A DNA stretch of 14,980 bases from positions 1 to 14,980 of the forward strand of contig JAMFRY010000319.1 of assembly GCA_026225015.1 (NCBI GenBank). Reading direction: 5' to 3'. The first letter of the stretch is position 1, and every line of letters starts with the position of its first letter. A program made the translations under genes and the position numbers. Origin of the DNA: Alphaproteobacteria bacterium. GTDB lineage: Bacteria; Pseudomonadota; Alphaproteobacteria; Acetobacterales; Acetobacteraceae. The notes beneath the pieces are model-generated. The model made no database searches. It had not been told where the DNA came from and was given only the letters and a program-made list of their open reading frames with translations. This document shows, in pieces, positions 5,704 to 11,786 of this stretch.

Positions 5704-7210
5704 AAAAACCCATCACTGCTGGTGTTTCGATGGGCTTGCCCTGCGGCTCACCCTCCGGAGGCTTTCCAACATAGCTGCGCTTTGCTGGAATCTTTGCCTC
5801 CTCAGCCCATCCTACGTGCCGGTCATCGCAAACCCTGTTCCGGCCGGCCGCCTTCGCCGCATACATCGCTGCATCGGCGCGGCCTAGGACTTGGGGCCAT
5901 TCATCGTCCGGCGGAAGGAATGACGAAACCCCGATGCTGATTGTCACGCTGAACCGGATCGAATCCAGACTCACCTCGGCCCTCTGTACTTCGTCGCGCA
6001 ACCGTTCTGCGATCAGGAGGGCGGCGTTCATGGGGGTATCGGGGAGGAGCAGGGCAAACTCTTCGCCGCCCAGCCGCGCCGCCGTATCGGCTGCCCGGCA
6101 ATTGGCCCGGAACGCATCGGCGATGACGATCAGCGCGGCGTCTCCGGCGTTATGCCCGTAACGGTCATTCACGCGCTTGAAGTGGTCGATATCGATCATC
6201 AGCACCGAGGATACCGCGCCGCTGCGCTTGAAGCGCCGGAAATTCCGGCCGATCGCCTCCTCGAAAGCCCTGCGATTCGGCAGCCCGGATAATGAATCGG
6301 TGCGAACCAGGGACTGCAGCTCCTCCGTGAGTTCCTTTAACTCCGAATTCGACTGCCGCAGTTTCTCCTGTAGCTCGCGGCGTTCGGTTACGTCTCGCGC
6401 AATACCCAGAACTCCGATGAACTGGCCATCCTCATCGTGCATCGGCGCGCGCACGGTTTCCAGCACCGCAGGCTGCGGATTTTGCAGGAAGCAGACCGTC
6501 TCCTCGGTAATCAGAGGCTTGCCGCTGCGCGCCGCCTCCTGGTCGCGCTGCCGAAATTTCTCCGCTTGGGCGGGTGGCGAGAAGTGATCGTCGGTCTTTC
6601 CAACCACTTCGGATTGAGTGACGGCAAACAGTCTTGCCAGGGCGGAATTGCAGAAAATATACACACCATCGGGATCTTTCAGCCAGACCTGATCAGGTAT
6701 CGTCTGCATAAGATTCCGCATCATGGTTTGCGTCTTCAGCAAAGCACAGTTGGTTTGTTGCAGGGCCGCCGCCACTTCGCTCAATTGCCGCTTGGCTTCG
6801 ACATGCCGCGAAATATCCGCGAATATTGAGAACGCCCTCACCGGTTCCCCGGCGGTGGGCGGGATGATTGCGGAATTGATGCTGAGCCAAGTGCGCGGCG
6901 CGTTCGGGCCCCAATCGAGGCCCATGACAACCCCGCTACACGGCTCTCCGGTTTTAAGGGTGCGCTTTATGGGATAGTCGTCGGCCGGGAAAGGCGAGCC
7001 GTCCTCGTGGATGGTGGCCGGCTCGACATCAAGGTTGTAACGCCCGAGAATCCTGTCAGCAGATGCGCCGAGAATACGTTCGGCGCTTGGGTTACAGTAA
7101 ATGATTTTCTCGCTGGCATCCCGGATGATGACGCCCTTATCCGCGATTTGCAGTATCCCATCGAGAAACGCGCTGCCCGGCGCCGGAAGCAACAAGACGT
7201 CTTGCAACAT
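5681..7210 (-). CDS. Diguanylate cyclase with two PAS domains (PAS-PAS-GGDEF)
   Basis: Predicted to make cyclic di-GMP from two GTP in response to signals sensed by its PAS domains. The 509 residues comprise PAS 1 (about 12-135), PAS 2 (about 160-278), a helical linker (279-303) and a GGDEF domain (about 304-460). Catalytic features are MIDIDHFKRVND (338-349, metal-binding Asp) and the signature GGEEF (381-385). The inhibitory I-site RxxD is present as RAAD (372-375), five residues before the signature, so product inhibition is likely. There is no EAL domain, signal peptide or membrane segment, so it is probably cytosolic. The ATG has GGAGAG just upstream. Residues 466-509 lie beyond the normal domain end and are encoded by a repeat element and a terminator-like hairpin. 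The stop lies inside convergent hrcA. Confidence 0.93.
   Translation of the reverse strand: MLQDVLLLPAPGSAFLDGILQIADKGVIIRDASEKIIYCNPSAERILGASADRILGRYNLDVEPATIHEDGSPFPADDYPIKRTLKTGEPCSGVVMGLDWGPNAPRTWLSINSAIIPPTAGEPVRAFSIFADISRHVEAKRQLSEVAAALQQTNCALLKTQTMMRNLMQTIPDQVWLKDPDGVYIFCNSALARLFAVTQSEVVGKTDDHFSPPAQAEKFRQRDQEAARSGKPLITEETVCFLQNPQPAVLETVRAPMHDEDGQFIGVLGIARDVTERRELQEKLRQSNSELKELTEELQSLVRTDSLSGLPNRRAFEEAIGRNFRRFKRSGAVSSVLMIDIDHFKRVNDRYGHNAGDAALIVIADAFRANCRAADTAARLGGEEFALLLPDTPMNAALLIAERLRDEVQRAEVSLDSIRFSVTISIGVSSFLPPDDEWPQVLGRADAAMYAAKAAGRNRVCDDRHVGWAEEAKIPAKRSYVGKPPEGEPQGKPIETPAVMGFFNPTAGR
5702..5734 (-). terminator. Terminator-like hairpin for the GGDEF gene, inside its reading frame
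   Basis: Read on the minus strand: a CCCATC/GATGGG stem (arms 5729-5734 and 5709-5714) with a 14-base loop, followed directly by seven T residues (5702-5708). The stem is short, but its position and T-run fit a Rho-independent terminator for the GGDEF gene. The T-run lies 19 bases before that gene's in-frame stop, so terminated transcripts would lack a stop codon. Confidence 0.5.
5729..5811. repeat. Imperfect palindromic repeat element at the GGDEF gene 3' end
   Basis: Nested inverted arms: outer GATGGGCT (5729) with AGCCCATC (5804), then GGAGGC with GCCTCC, then TTCCA with TGGAA, with AGC/GCT at the centre. The outside flank CCTACG with GATGGG resembles the dispersed GTAGGATGGG-type palindromic repeats seen in many proteobacteria. 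It is read through in frame as the last part of the GGDEF protein. Arms are seen; membership in a repeat family is from memory and needs a genome search. Confidence 0.55.
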
Positions 7211-7244
7211 GGACTCTCCAAACTGTAGGAGGGAGGTACCGAGA

Positions 7245-7502
7245 ATGAAACGTCACGCCGCAAAAGGCGCCAAGTTCAGCCGCGCCGGCAGCGGCACGAA
7301 CCCTTCATTAGCTTACCTTTGTGTCGTCGTGCAACCCAGGGTATCAGGAATTTCCACCAACTCGCGTATTAAAGGCATGGCAACATTACGAGCAGCAATC
7401 GAACAGCCAATCGCCCATACGACTCTAGTACCCAGCGTCATTCATGACGCTGGGTACTGCGCGCGGGTTGGTGGGCGGCGCGCGCCAACTATGACTCACT
7501 AG
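7245..7502 (+). CDS. Doubtful small ORF, 85 aa
   Basis: The only argument for a gene is the very strong ribosome-binding site AGGAGGGAGG (7227-7236), eight bases before the ATG. The predicted protein starts MKRHAAKGAKFSRAG and shows no domain, signal peptide or membrane helix that I recognise. The frame runs straight through the perfect palindrome at 7427-7458, which argues against constrained coding. It is divergent from the GGDEF gene, 34 bases from its start. The purine-rich stretch could be chance. Confidence 0.25.
   Translation: MKRHAAKGAKFSRAGSGTNPSLAYLCVVVQPRVSGISTNSRIKGMATLRAAIEQPIAHTTLVPSVIHDAGYCARVGGRRAPTMTH
7427..7458. repeat. Perfect 15-bp inverted repeat with 2-base spacer
   Basis: The arms AGTACCCAGCGTCAT and ATGACGCTGGGTACT are exactly complementary and separated by TC. 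No T-run follows on either strand, so it is not a standard intrinsic terminator. A second GC palindrome (GGCGCGCGCC) follows about 20 bases on. It could be a protein-binding site, a dispersed hairpin repeat or a mobile-element remnant. Confidence 0.85.
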
Positions 7503-7555
7503 GCCGTTGGAAAGGCGTCGGCGGGAATGCGCAGGCAACCCAATCGCTTAAGCGC

Positions 7556-7597
7556 TTTTCTCCGGCGGTTTTTCTCCGGCTGTTTTTCTCCGGCGGT
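7556..7597. repeat. 14-bp tandem repeat, three units
   Basis: Three consecutive copies of TTTTCTCCGGCGGT, the middle one with one change, are followed by a degenerate fourth (TTTTGGCCTCAGGCGGT). The array lies just downstream of the small membrane protein gene (7605-7808, minus). The unit length is not a multiple of three, and the array lies after that gene's stop, so it looks non-coding. Confidence 0.8.
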
Positions 7598-7604
7598 TTT
7601 GGCC

Positions 7605-7808
7605 TCAGGCGGTTTTGGATTCCGAAAGCTGTTCAACTTCGGCCGGCGGCTTGCCGCCCTTGATGAGCACCGGCCGGAACACTTGGCGCGGAGGCACCGA
7701 ACGCCGCAGGCTGCGTTGCCGCTCATCCTGTTCCACCAACATCCTCACGGCAATGCCGGTCAACGCCACCAGCACGAACAGGATCAAAGGTATGAAAGCT
7801 AGCCACAC
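7605..7808 (-). CDS. Small single-pass membrane protein of unknown function
   Basis: A 67-residue protein. I chose the GTG at 7808 because AGGAG lies eight bases upstream and it places a hydrophobic helix at the very N terminus: (M)WLAFIPLILFVLVALTGIAV, about residues 1-20. A charged cytoplasmic-type region follows (EQDERQRSLRRS), then VPPRQVFRPVLIKGG and an acidic end. An open-frame extension upstream has no ribosome-binding site and crosses no conserved sequence. I recognise no family. The helix plus basic flank suggests a small inner-membrane protein with its C terminus in the cytoplasm. It is preceded by a same-strand terminator at 7855-7884. Confidence 0.6.
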   Translation of the reverse strand: MWLAFIPLILFVLVALTGIAVRMLVEQDERQRSLRRSVPPRQVFRPVLIKGGKPPAEVEQLSESKTA

Positions 7809-7854
7809 GGTAGTCGCTCCTGCGGGCCGGTCTGGTCTGGCGGAGCATTGGCCC

Positions 7855-7884
7855 AAGAAAAACCCCGCCGGATCGGTGGGGTTT
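7855..7884 (-). terminator. Rho-independent terminator or attenuator, minus strand
   Basis: The minus-strand reading is AAACCCCACC-GATCC-GGCGGGGTTT followed by TTCTT. The 10-bp stem has one G-T pair and a 5-base loop, and the T-run is on the minus side only. It lies 46 bases ahead of the small membrane protein start on the same strand. No convincing gene lies upstream of it, so it either ends an unrecognised minus-strand transcript (small RNA or short ORF) or attenuates the membrane protein gene. Confidence 0.8.
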
Positions 7885-8127
7885 GCGGCAGTTGGTCAGG
7901 CTCGATCAGCCATCACGTCACGCGCAACACCCCTGCGGTGCCAAAGCTTTGGCCCCACATGGTTGGATGTACTCGGTTGAGTTTGGCGCAAGTCATGATG
8001 AGGATAGGTTAACGGGAACGCGTTTATTTTGCCTAGCCTGAAACGCGGTGTCTCAAGAAAATACGCCAAAGGCGCGTCATATCCGCAACAGCCGCCGGGG
8101 CAATCGTAACGACGCGCCTCAACCGCG
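7885..8127. other. Non-coding or unassigned stretch
   Basis: Together with its flanks this gap spans 7809-8169. A minus-strand frame (7896-8162, 88 codons) ends ten bases before the terminator at 7855-7884. It would start at GTG with no ribosome-binding site, has no recognisable domain and is not called. A perfect 14-bp palindrome GCCAAAGCTTTGGC lies at 7940-7953. I could not fold a tRNA or recognise 4.5S, 6S or tmRNA here. A small RNA ending at the terminator is possible. Confidence 0.4.
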
Positions 8128-8157
8128 TTGGCATTGCAACCATAGCGCGTGTATACT
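8128..8157 (+). promoter_or_regulatory. Sigma-70-type promoter for the membrane glycosyltransferase gene
   Basis: TTGGCA (8128-8133) and TATACT (8152-8157) are separated by 18 bases; each hexamer differs from consensus at one position. A start of transcription about seven bases after the -10 would fall near 8164, only some six bases before the ATG at 8170. This gives a very short leader with no room for a ribosome-binding site. Confidence 0.55.
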
Positions 8158-8169
8158 ATCACAGGTTGT

Positions 8170-9624
8170 ATGCGTATCGGAACGATTCTGCTTGCAGCCT
8201 TGCTGATCCTGGGATGCGGCGCGTGGCTGCGAGCCCCGGAATATGACGAGGCCTATTCGATTTTTCTCGCCGCCGGCGATGCTCGGCCGGCCTGGCCGGT
8301 AGGCGTTTTCCAGCCGGAAGATGTCAGGCCTTTCTACACGGGCGATGCGTCTTTGACCGCCATCGCCGCCGCCCTTCGAAACGGCGACGTGCATCCGCCC
8401 CTCTATTTCTGGCTCCTGGAGTACTGGCGGCGTTTGGCCGGTCAATGCTGGGTGGGGCAAGGCTGGTTTGCGGCGCGGCTGCTCTCGGTGCTGCTCTCGC
8501 TCATTTCCTTGGCAAGTATCGCCTGGGTGGCGGCGCTGACGGAAATCCCCGCGTCAGCCGCCATGCTCCTGGCGCTGTTCAGCTACGGATTCGCCTATAC
8601 CGGCATCGTCGCCCGCGGCTTCACTTTGGCTCAGGCGCTGGATCTCCTCGGCATCGCGTTGATGCTCTTGGCGGACCGCAGCCGCCGGCGCAAAGCCAGC
8701 CTGGGTTTCGCCGCCGGACTTGCCTTCGGCGCGGCCGCTTTTAGCAATTATCTGGCCGTCTTCGTCGGCTTAGCCGCGTTGCTCTGGACTTGCCTCAATC
8801 GCCGGAGGCGGCGACTCTTGCCGGCGGCGCTGGGCTTGGCCATGTTTCTTCCTGCATTGCTTTATTTTTTTCATGCACAGCAACATTCTCGCATCGGCCA
8901 GTTTCAGCAATTTGCCTTGAGCCACGCCATCCTGCTGCTCGCCAAGGATTTCGGCGCAGCTATCTTCGGCGGCTTGCCCATCTATGCCGGCCGCGCCGGG
9001 GGGATCGTAGCAGCTTTGCTGGCGAGCCTCATCGTGATCTGCGCAGGCTTCATCGTGAAAAACTGGGAACCAAGACTTGCACTCTTGGCGTTGAACGTGA
9101 TGAGCCTCCCGGTCGGCCTGCTCGCCCTGGGCCTGATTTTCAACAACACGCCGATAGAAATTCGCTACCTCGCCTTCGCCATCCCGTATCTGGCACTCCT
9201 GCTCGCCCAGACTCTGCCGCCCGCCTGGCGATATCTGCTCCTGGGCGTTCAGGCTTGCGGCATCATTGGCCTTATTTTTGCGCCGTCTACGATGCAAAAG
9301 CAGGGTTTCGCGGCACGGCAAGCCGCTCGCCTTGACATGTCCGCCGCGCTGGTGTTGTTGCCTTACGGAAATGACGGCGTCGGCATCCCCGGCCCCTTCA
9401 TCGCCGCGGCGCCTGATCGTATGCGGATCGAACTCATCAAACCAGGCGCGCAGCCGGACTTCTCCGGTGAAAAAACCGTCATCCTTGCATTGCTCCGCGG
9501 CGACGATGCCAGCAAACAAACCACCAGCTCGATGCTGGCGAGCTTCAACGCCAACCCCTGCTGGAGCCCGCGGAGCACCACGGAACTTCTAAAAACCTAC
9601 GTTCGAACCTGCAAAAATTTTTAA
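8170..9624 (+). CDS. Polytopic GT-C (GT39/ArnT-like) glycosyltransferase family protein
   Basis: A 484-residue inner-membrane protein with roughly ten hydrophobic helices up to about residue 385 and a polar C-terminal part. After the first helix comes EYDEAYS (24-30), placing the Asp-Glu pair expected in the first periplasmic loop of GT-C enzymes. GDVHPPLYFWLLEYW (72-86) is the HPPLY motif of the ArnT/PMT-like superfamily, and IEIRYLAFAIPYLALLLA near 335 is also typical. Such enzymes move a sugar from a polyprenyl-phosphate carrier to lipid A, protein or another envelope acceptor; donor and acceptor here are unknown. I chose the ATG at 8170 because it starts the first helix directly. Upstream in-frame non-ATG codons overlap the promoter. 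No clear ribosome-binding site is present. The gene stands alone before the transglutaminase gene, 108 bases on. Confidence 0.75.
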   Translation: MRIGTILLAALLILGCGAWLRAPEYDEAYSIFLAAGDARPAWPVGVFQPEDVRPFYTGDASLTAIAAALRNGDVHPPLYFWLLEYWRRLAGQCWVGQGWFAARLLSVLLSLISLASIAWVAALTEIPASAAMLLALFSYGFAYTGIVARGFTLAQALDLLGIALMLLADRSRRRKASLGFAAGLAFGAAAFSNYLAVFVGLAALLWTCLNRRRRRLLPAALGLAMFLPALLYFFHAQQHSRIGQFQQFALSHAILLLAKDFGAAIFGGLPIYAGRAGGIVAALLASLIVICAGFIVKNWEPRLALLALNVMSLPVGLLALGLIFNNTPIEIRYLAFAIPYLALLLAQTLPPAWRYLLLGVQACGIIGLIFAPSTMQKQGFAARQAARLDMSAALVLLPYGNDGVGIPGPFIAAAPDRMRIELIKPGAQPDFSGEKTVILALLRGDDASKQTTSSMLASFNANPCWSPRSTTELLKTYVRTCKNF

Positions 9625-9732
9625 TGTGACATTAAAATGCTGCCACGAACTGCTTTTTTCCAACGCCTGCATTTGCAAACGAGGATGGGTCAGCCCACAA
9701 CATAGCTCCACGCGTAGTAGGAGAATTTTCCG

Positions 9733-10551
9733 ATGAAGATCAGGCTGGGTTACGATATTACCATGACCCATCCGCAAGCCACGCCGATGCTGTTGTTGCT
9801 GAACATCCACCACTCCCGCGTAGCGGATATCCTGGTGCCCGATATCCTCGTTACCGAACCGGCTGTGCCCTTCACGCAATATCATGATTCCTTCGGCAAT
9901 CTCTGTATCCGGCTCACCGCCCCGCCAGGTCCGATACGCTTTAGAACAAACGCGCTCATCGCCGATCCCGGTACCCTCGACATCGCCGATCCGAGCGCCA
10001 TTCAGCACGACATATCGGCGCTGCCGGAGGAGTGCATGCAGTTTCTGCTCGGCAGCCGGTATTGCGAGACCGATAAATTGATGGAAGTCGCCTGGGCAAA
10101 TTTCAATATCCCGGCGAATGGCTGGGGCCGCGTCCAGGCGATTTGCAACTTCGTGTATCATCATATCAGCTTCGGCTACCCACATGCACGCAACACCCGC
10201 ACCGCCTGGGAGGGCTATCTGGAACGCGTCGGCGTCTGCCGGGATTTTGCCCATCTCGCCGTCACGCTGTGCCGCTGCATGAATATTCCCGCGCGCTATT
10301 GCACGGGTTATCTCGGCGATATCGGCGTGCCCAGAGACCCGGCGCCGATGGATTTCAGCGCCTGGTTCGAGGCCTACATCGGCGGCCAGTGGCACACCTT
10401 CGACGCCAGGCATAACCGGCCGCGCATCGGCCGCGTGCTGATCGGCCGCGGCCGTGACGCCTGCGACGTCGCCATTTCAACCGTCTATGGCCCCAGCGTT
10501 CTGAACAGTTTCAGCGTAATCTCCGACGAAGTTCCGGAAAATATGGCTTAA
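9733..10551 (+). CDS. Transglutaminase-like (cysteine peptidase fold) family protein
   Basis: A 272-residue protein with no signal peptide. The N-terminal beta-rich domain (about 1-115) is the bacterial transglutaminase-like N region, and the core domain follows (about 125-230). The catalytic triad is visible: Cys in RVGVCRDFAHLAV (C169), His in GGQWHTFDARHN (H221) and Asp (D224). Bacterial members act on peptide or amide bonds as proteases, amidases or crosslinkers; the substrate cannot be read from sequence. The ATG has TAGGAG nine bases upstream. Neighbours (a GT-C enzyme before, Sua5 after, all plus strand) do not point to a shared pathway. A 26-base AT-rich palindrome follows the stop. 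Confidence 0.87.
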   Translation: MKIRLGYDITMTHPQATPMLLLLNIHHSRVADILVPDILVTEPAVPFTQYHDSFGNLCIRLTAPPGPIRFRTNALIADPGTLDIADPSAIQHDISALPEECMQFLLGSRYCETDKLMEVAWANFNIPANGWGRVQAICNFVYHHISFGYPHARNTRTAWEGYLERVGVCRDFAHLAVTLCRCMNIPARYCTGYLGDIGVPRDPAPMDFSAWFEAYIGGQWHTFDARHNRPRIGRVLIGRGRDACDVAISTVYGPSVLNSFSVISDEVPENMA

Positions 10552-10562
10552 GGAATGCAAGC

Positions 10563-10588
10563 GCTTCTTTTTCTGAAGAAAAAGAAGC
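10563..10588. repeat. AT-rich perfect palindrome after the transglutaminase gene
   Basis: 12-bp arms GCTTCTTTTTCT / AGAAAAAGAAGC with loop GA. The sequence AAAAAGACTTT follows. The same hairpin-plus-CAAAA-GACTTT layout recurs after the sua5-type gene, so this is probably a lineage-specific intergenic repeat that may act as a transcript-end hairpin. No T-run follows the stem. Confidence 0.8.
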
Positions 10589-10626
10589 AAAAAGACTTTA
10601 TGATTCCGGGCTTTGGTGAAGCGTGA

Positions 10627-11598
10627 ATGACTGAGCTGTTGACGCCAGCCGATATTCCTTATGCGGCCGAGTTGCTGCGTGCCGGAAAACTGGTCGCGTT
10701 CGGGACCGAGACGGTCTATGGTCTGGGCGCCGACGCTGCCAATCCGCAAGCGGTCGCCGCGATTTTCGAAGCCAAGGGGCGCCCGCATTTCAACCCGCTG
10801 ATCTGCCACTATGCCAGTGTCGAGGACGTGTTTGCGCATGTGACCGCGCCGGGCGTTGCAATGGTCCTCGCCGCCCGCTTCTGGCCAGGCCCGCTCACCT
10901 TGGTGCTGCCCCGCCGCCCGGGTTGCCCGGTGGCGCAGCTTGCCGGGGCCGGGCTCGCAACCCTTGCTGTCAGAATTCCATCCCACCCCATCGCGTTGGC
11001 GCTGATCGAGGCGGCGCAAAGCCCCGTTGCCGCGCCTTCCGCCAACCGTTCCGGCCGCATCAGCCCCACCACCGCCGCGCATGTCCGCTCGCAACTCGGC
11101 GGCCGGATCGCCGCGATCCTCGATTCCGGCCCGTGCCGCGTCGGCGTTGAATCCACGGTGCTGGACCTCTCCGGCCCCAGCCCCGTATTGCTGCGCCCCG
11201 GCGGGATCAGCGTTGAAGCCTTGGAATCCGCCATTGGCCCGATCGGCCGGCAGATTGTGCCACAGGAAGCCGAAGCCAGCCGAACCCTGCGCTCCCCCGG
11301 CCTGCTGCTCTCGCATTACGCCCCCCTCCTGCCGCTCCGCATGAACGCCACCGCTACCGAACCCGATGAAGCCTTGCTCGCCTTCGGTCCCGCTCCGCCC
11401 GCGGTGCTCAGCTTTCAACTCTCGGTTTCCGAAAACCTTGCCGAAGCCGCCTCCCGCCTCTTCGAAGGGCTGCACTGGTTGGACGCCAACGCCCCGGCTA
11501 AAAACCTTCGCTGGATTGCCGCGATGCCGATCCCTGCCATGGGCTTGGGCCTTGCCATCAACGACCGACTTGCCAGAGCCGCCGCGCCGAGAGCGTGA
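10627..11598 (+). CDS. tsaC: L-threonylcarbamoyladenylate synthase, Sua5 type
   Basis: Makes threonylcarbamoyl-AMP from threonine, bicarbonate and ATP, the first step of the t6A37 tRNA modification. The YrdC domain (about 1-200) shows GTETVYGLGADA (26-37), the nucleotide/substrate motif KGRPHFNPLICH (50-61), WPGPLTLVLP (86-95), the SANRSGRISPT loop (138-148) and DSGPCRVGVESTVLDL (166-181). After the linker SPGLLLSHYAPLLPLRM (223-239), the long C-terminal Sua5 domain follows, so at 323 aa this is the two-domain Sua5/YwlC form rather than short E. coli TsaC. The ATG has GGTGA about seven bases upstream. It is on the same strand as the transglutaminase gene, 75 bases on, with the palindrome in between. 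Confidence 0.95.
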   Translation: MTELLTPADIPYAAELLRAGKLVAFGTETVYGLGADAANPQAVAAIFEAKGRPHFNPLICHYASVEDVFAHVTAPGVAMVLAARFWPGPLTLVLPRRPGCPVAQLAGAGLATLAVRIPSHPIALALIEAAQSPVAAPSANRSGRISPTTAAHVRSQLGGRIAAILDSGPCRVGVESTVLDLSGPSPVLLRPGGISVEALESAIGPIGRQIVPQEAEASRTLRSPGLLLSHYAPLLPLRMNATATEPDEALLAFGPAPPAVLSFQLSVSENLAEAASRLFEGLHWLDANAPAKNLRWIAAMPIPAMGLGLAINDRLARAAAPRA

Positions 11599-11616
11599 CA
11601 TGCTTCGAGAGAAGAA

Positions 11617-11643
11617 GCCGCTTTTTTTTGAAAACAAGGCGGC
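11617..11643. repeat. Hairpin after the Sua5-type gene, second copy of the AT-rich repeat layout
   Basis: GCCGC (11617-11621) pairs with GCGGC (11639-11643), with T-rich and A-rich inner strands giving several more pairs. It is followed by GCAAAAGACTTTTGG, matching the suffix after the palindrome at 10563. It starts 18 bases after the gene stop. Confidence 0.6.
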
Positions 11644-11712
11644 GCAAAAGACTTTTGGTTACTTTAGCACCCGGATGCTGCAATGCTGGGGACTAAAGGC
11701 AAAAATTTTCCT

Positions 11713-11736
11713 ACTTCTTTTTTTCAAAAAAGAGGT
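11713..11736. repeat. AT-rich hairpin between convergent genes
   Basis: 11-bp arms ACTTCTTTTTT / AAAAAAGAGGT with one mismatch and a 2-base loop. It lies between the 3' ends of the Sua5-type gene (plus) and the cytochrome c gene (minus), and may serve as a bidirectional transcript-end hairpin. The 188-base gap contains only this and the hairpin at 11617-11643. Confidence 0.55.
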
Positions 11737-11786
11737 GCCACCGTAGCTACGCCACGAAGCGAAATCCGCAATGACCAATTGCCTTG

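Noticed and set aside
7556..7597. CRISPR-like array
   Set aside because: Units are contiguous 14-mers without spacers, and no cas gene is nearby.
7885..8120. Possible tRNA, 4.5S RNA or 6S RNA before the terminator at 7855-7884
   Set aside because: No T-loop, acceptor stem, SRP core motif or long bulged rod could be found by eye.
7896..8162. 88-codon minus-strand frame starting IVYTRYGC, superficially glutaredoxin-like
   Set aside because: No CxxC at the right place, no ribosome-binding site, and nothing after the first ten residues matches; kept only as a possible transcript ending at the terminator.
8770..9519. Minus-strand frame opposite the GT-C membrane protein gene
   Set aside because: No recognisable features, and the plus strand shows helices and GT-C motifs.
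10477..11637. Long minus-strand open frame (386 codons) opposite the Sua5-type gene
   Set aside because: Gly/Arg/Gln-rich translation with no domain, directly antisense to a well-conserved gene; a composition artefact of GC-rich third positions.
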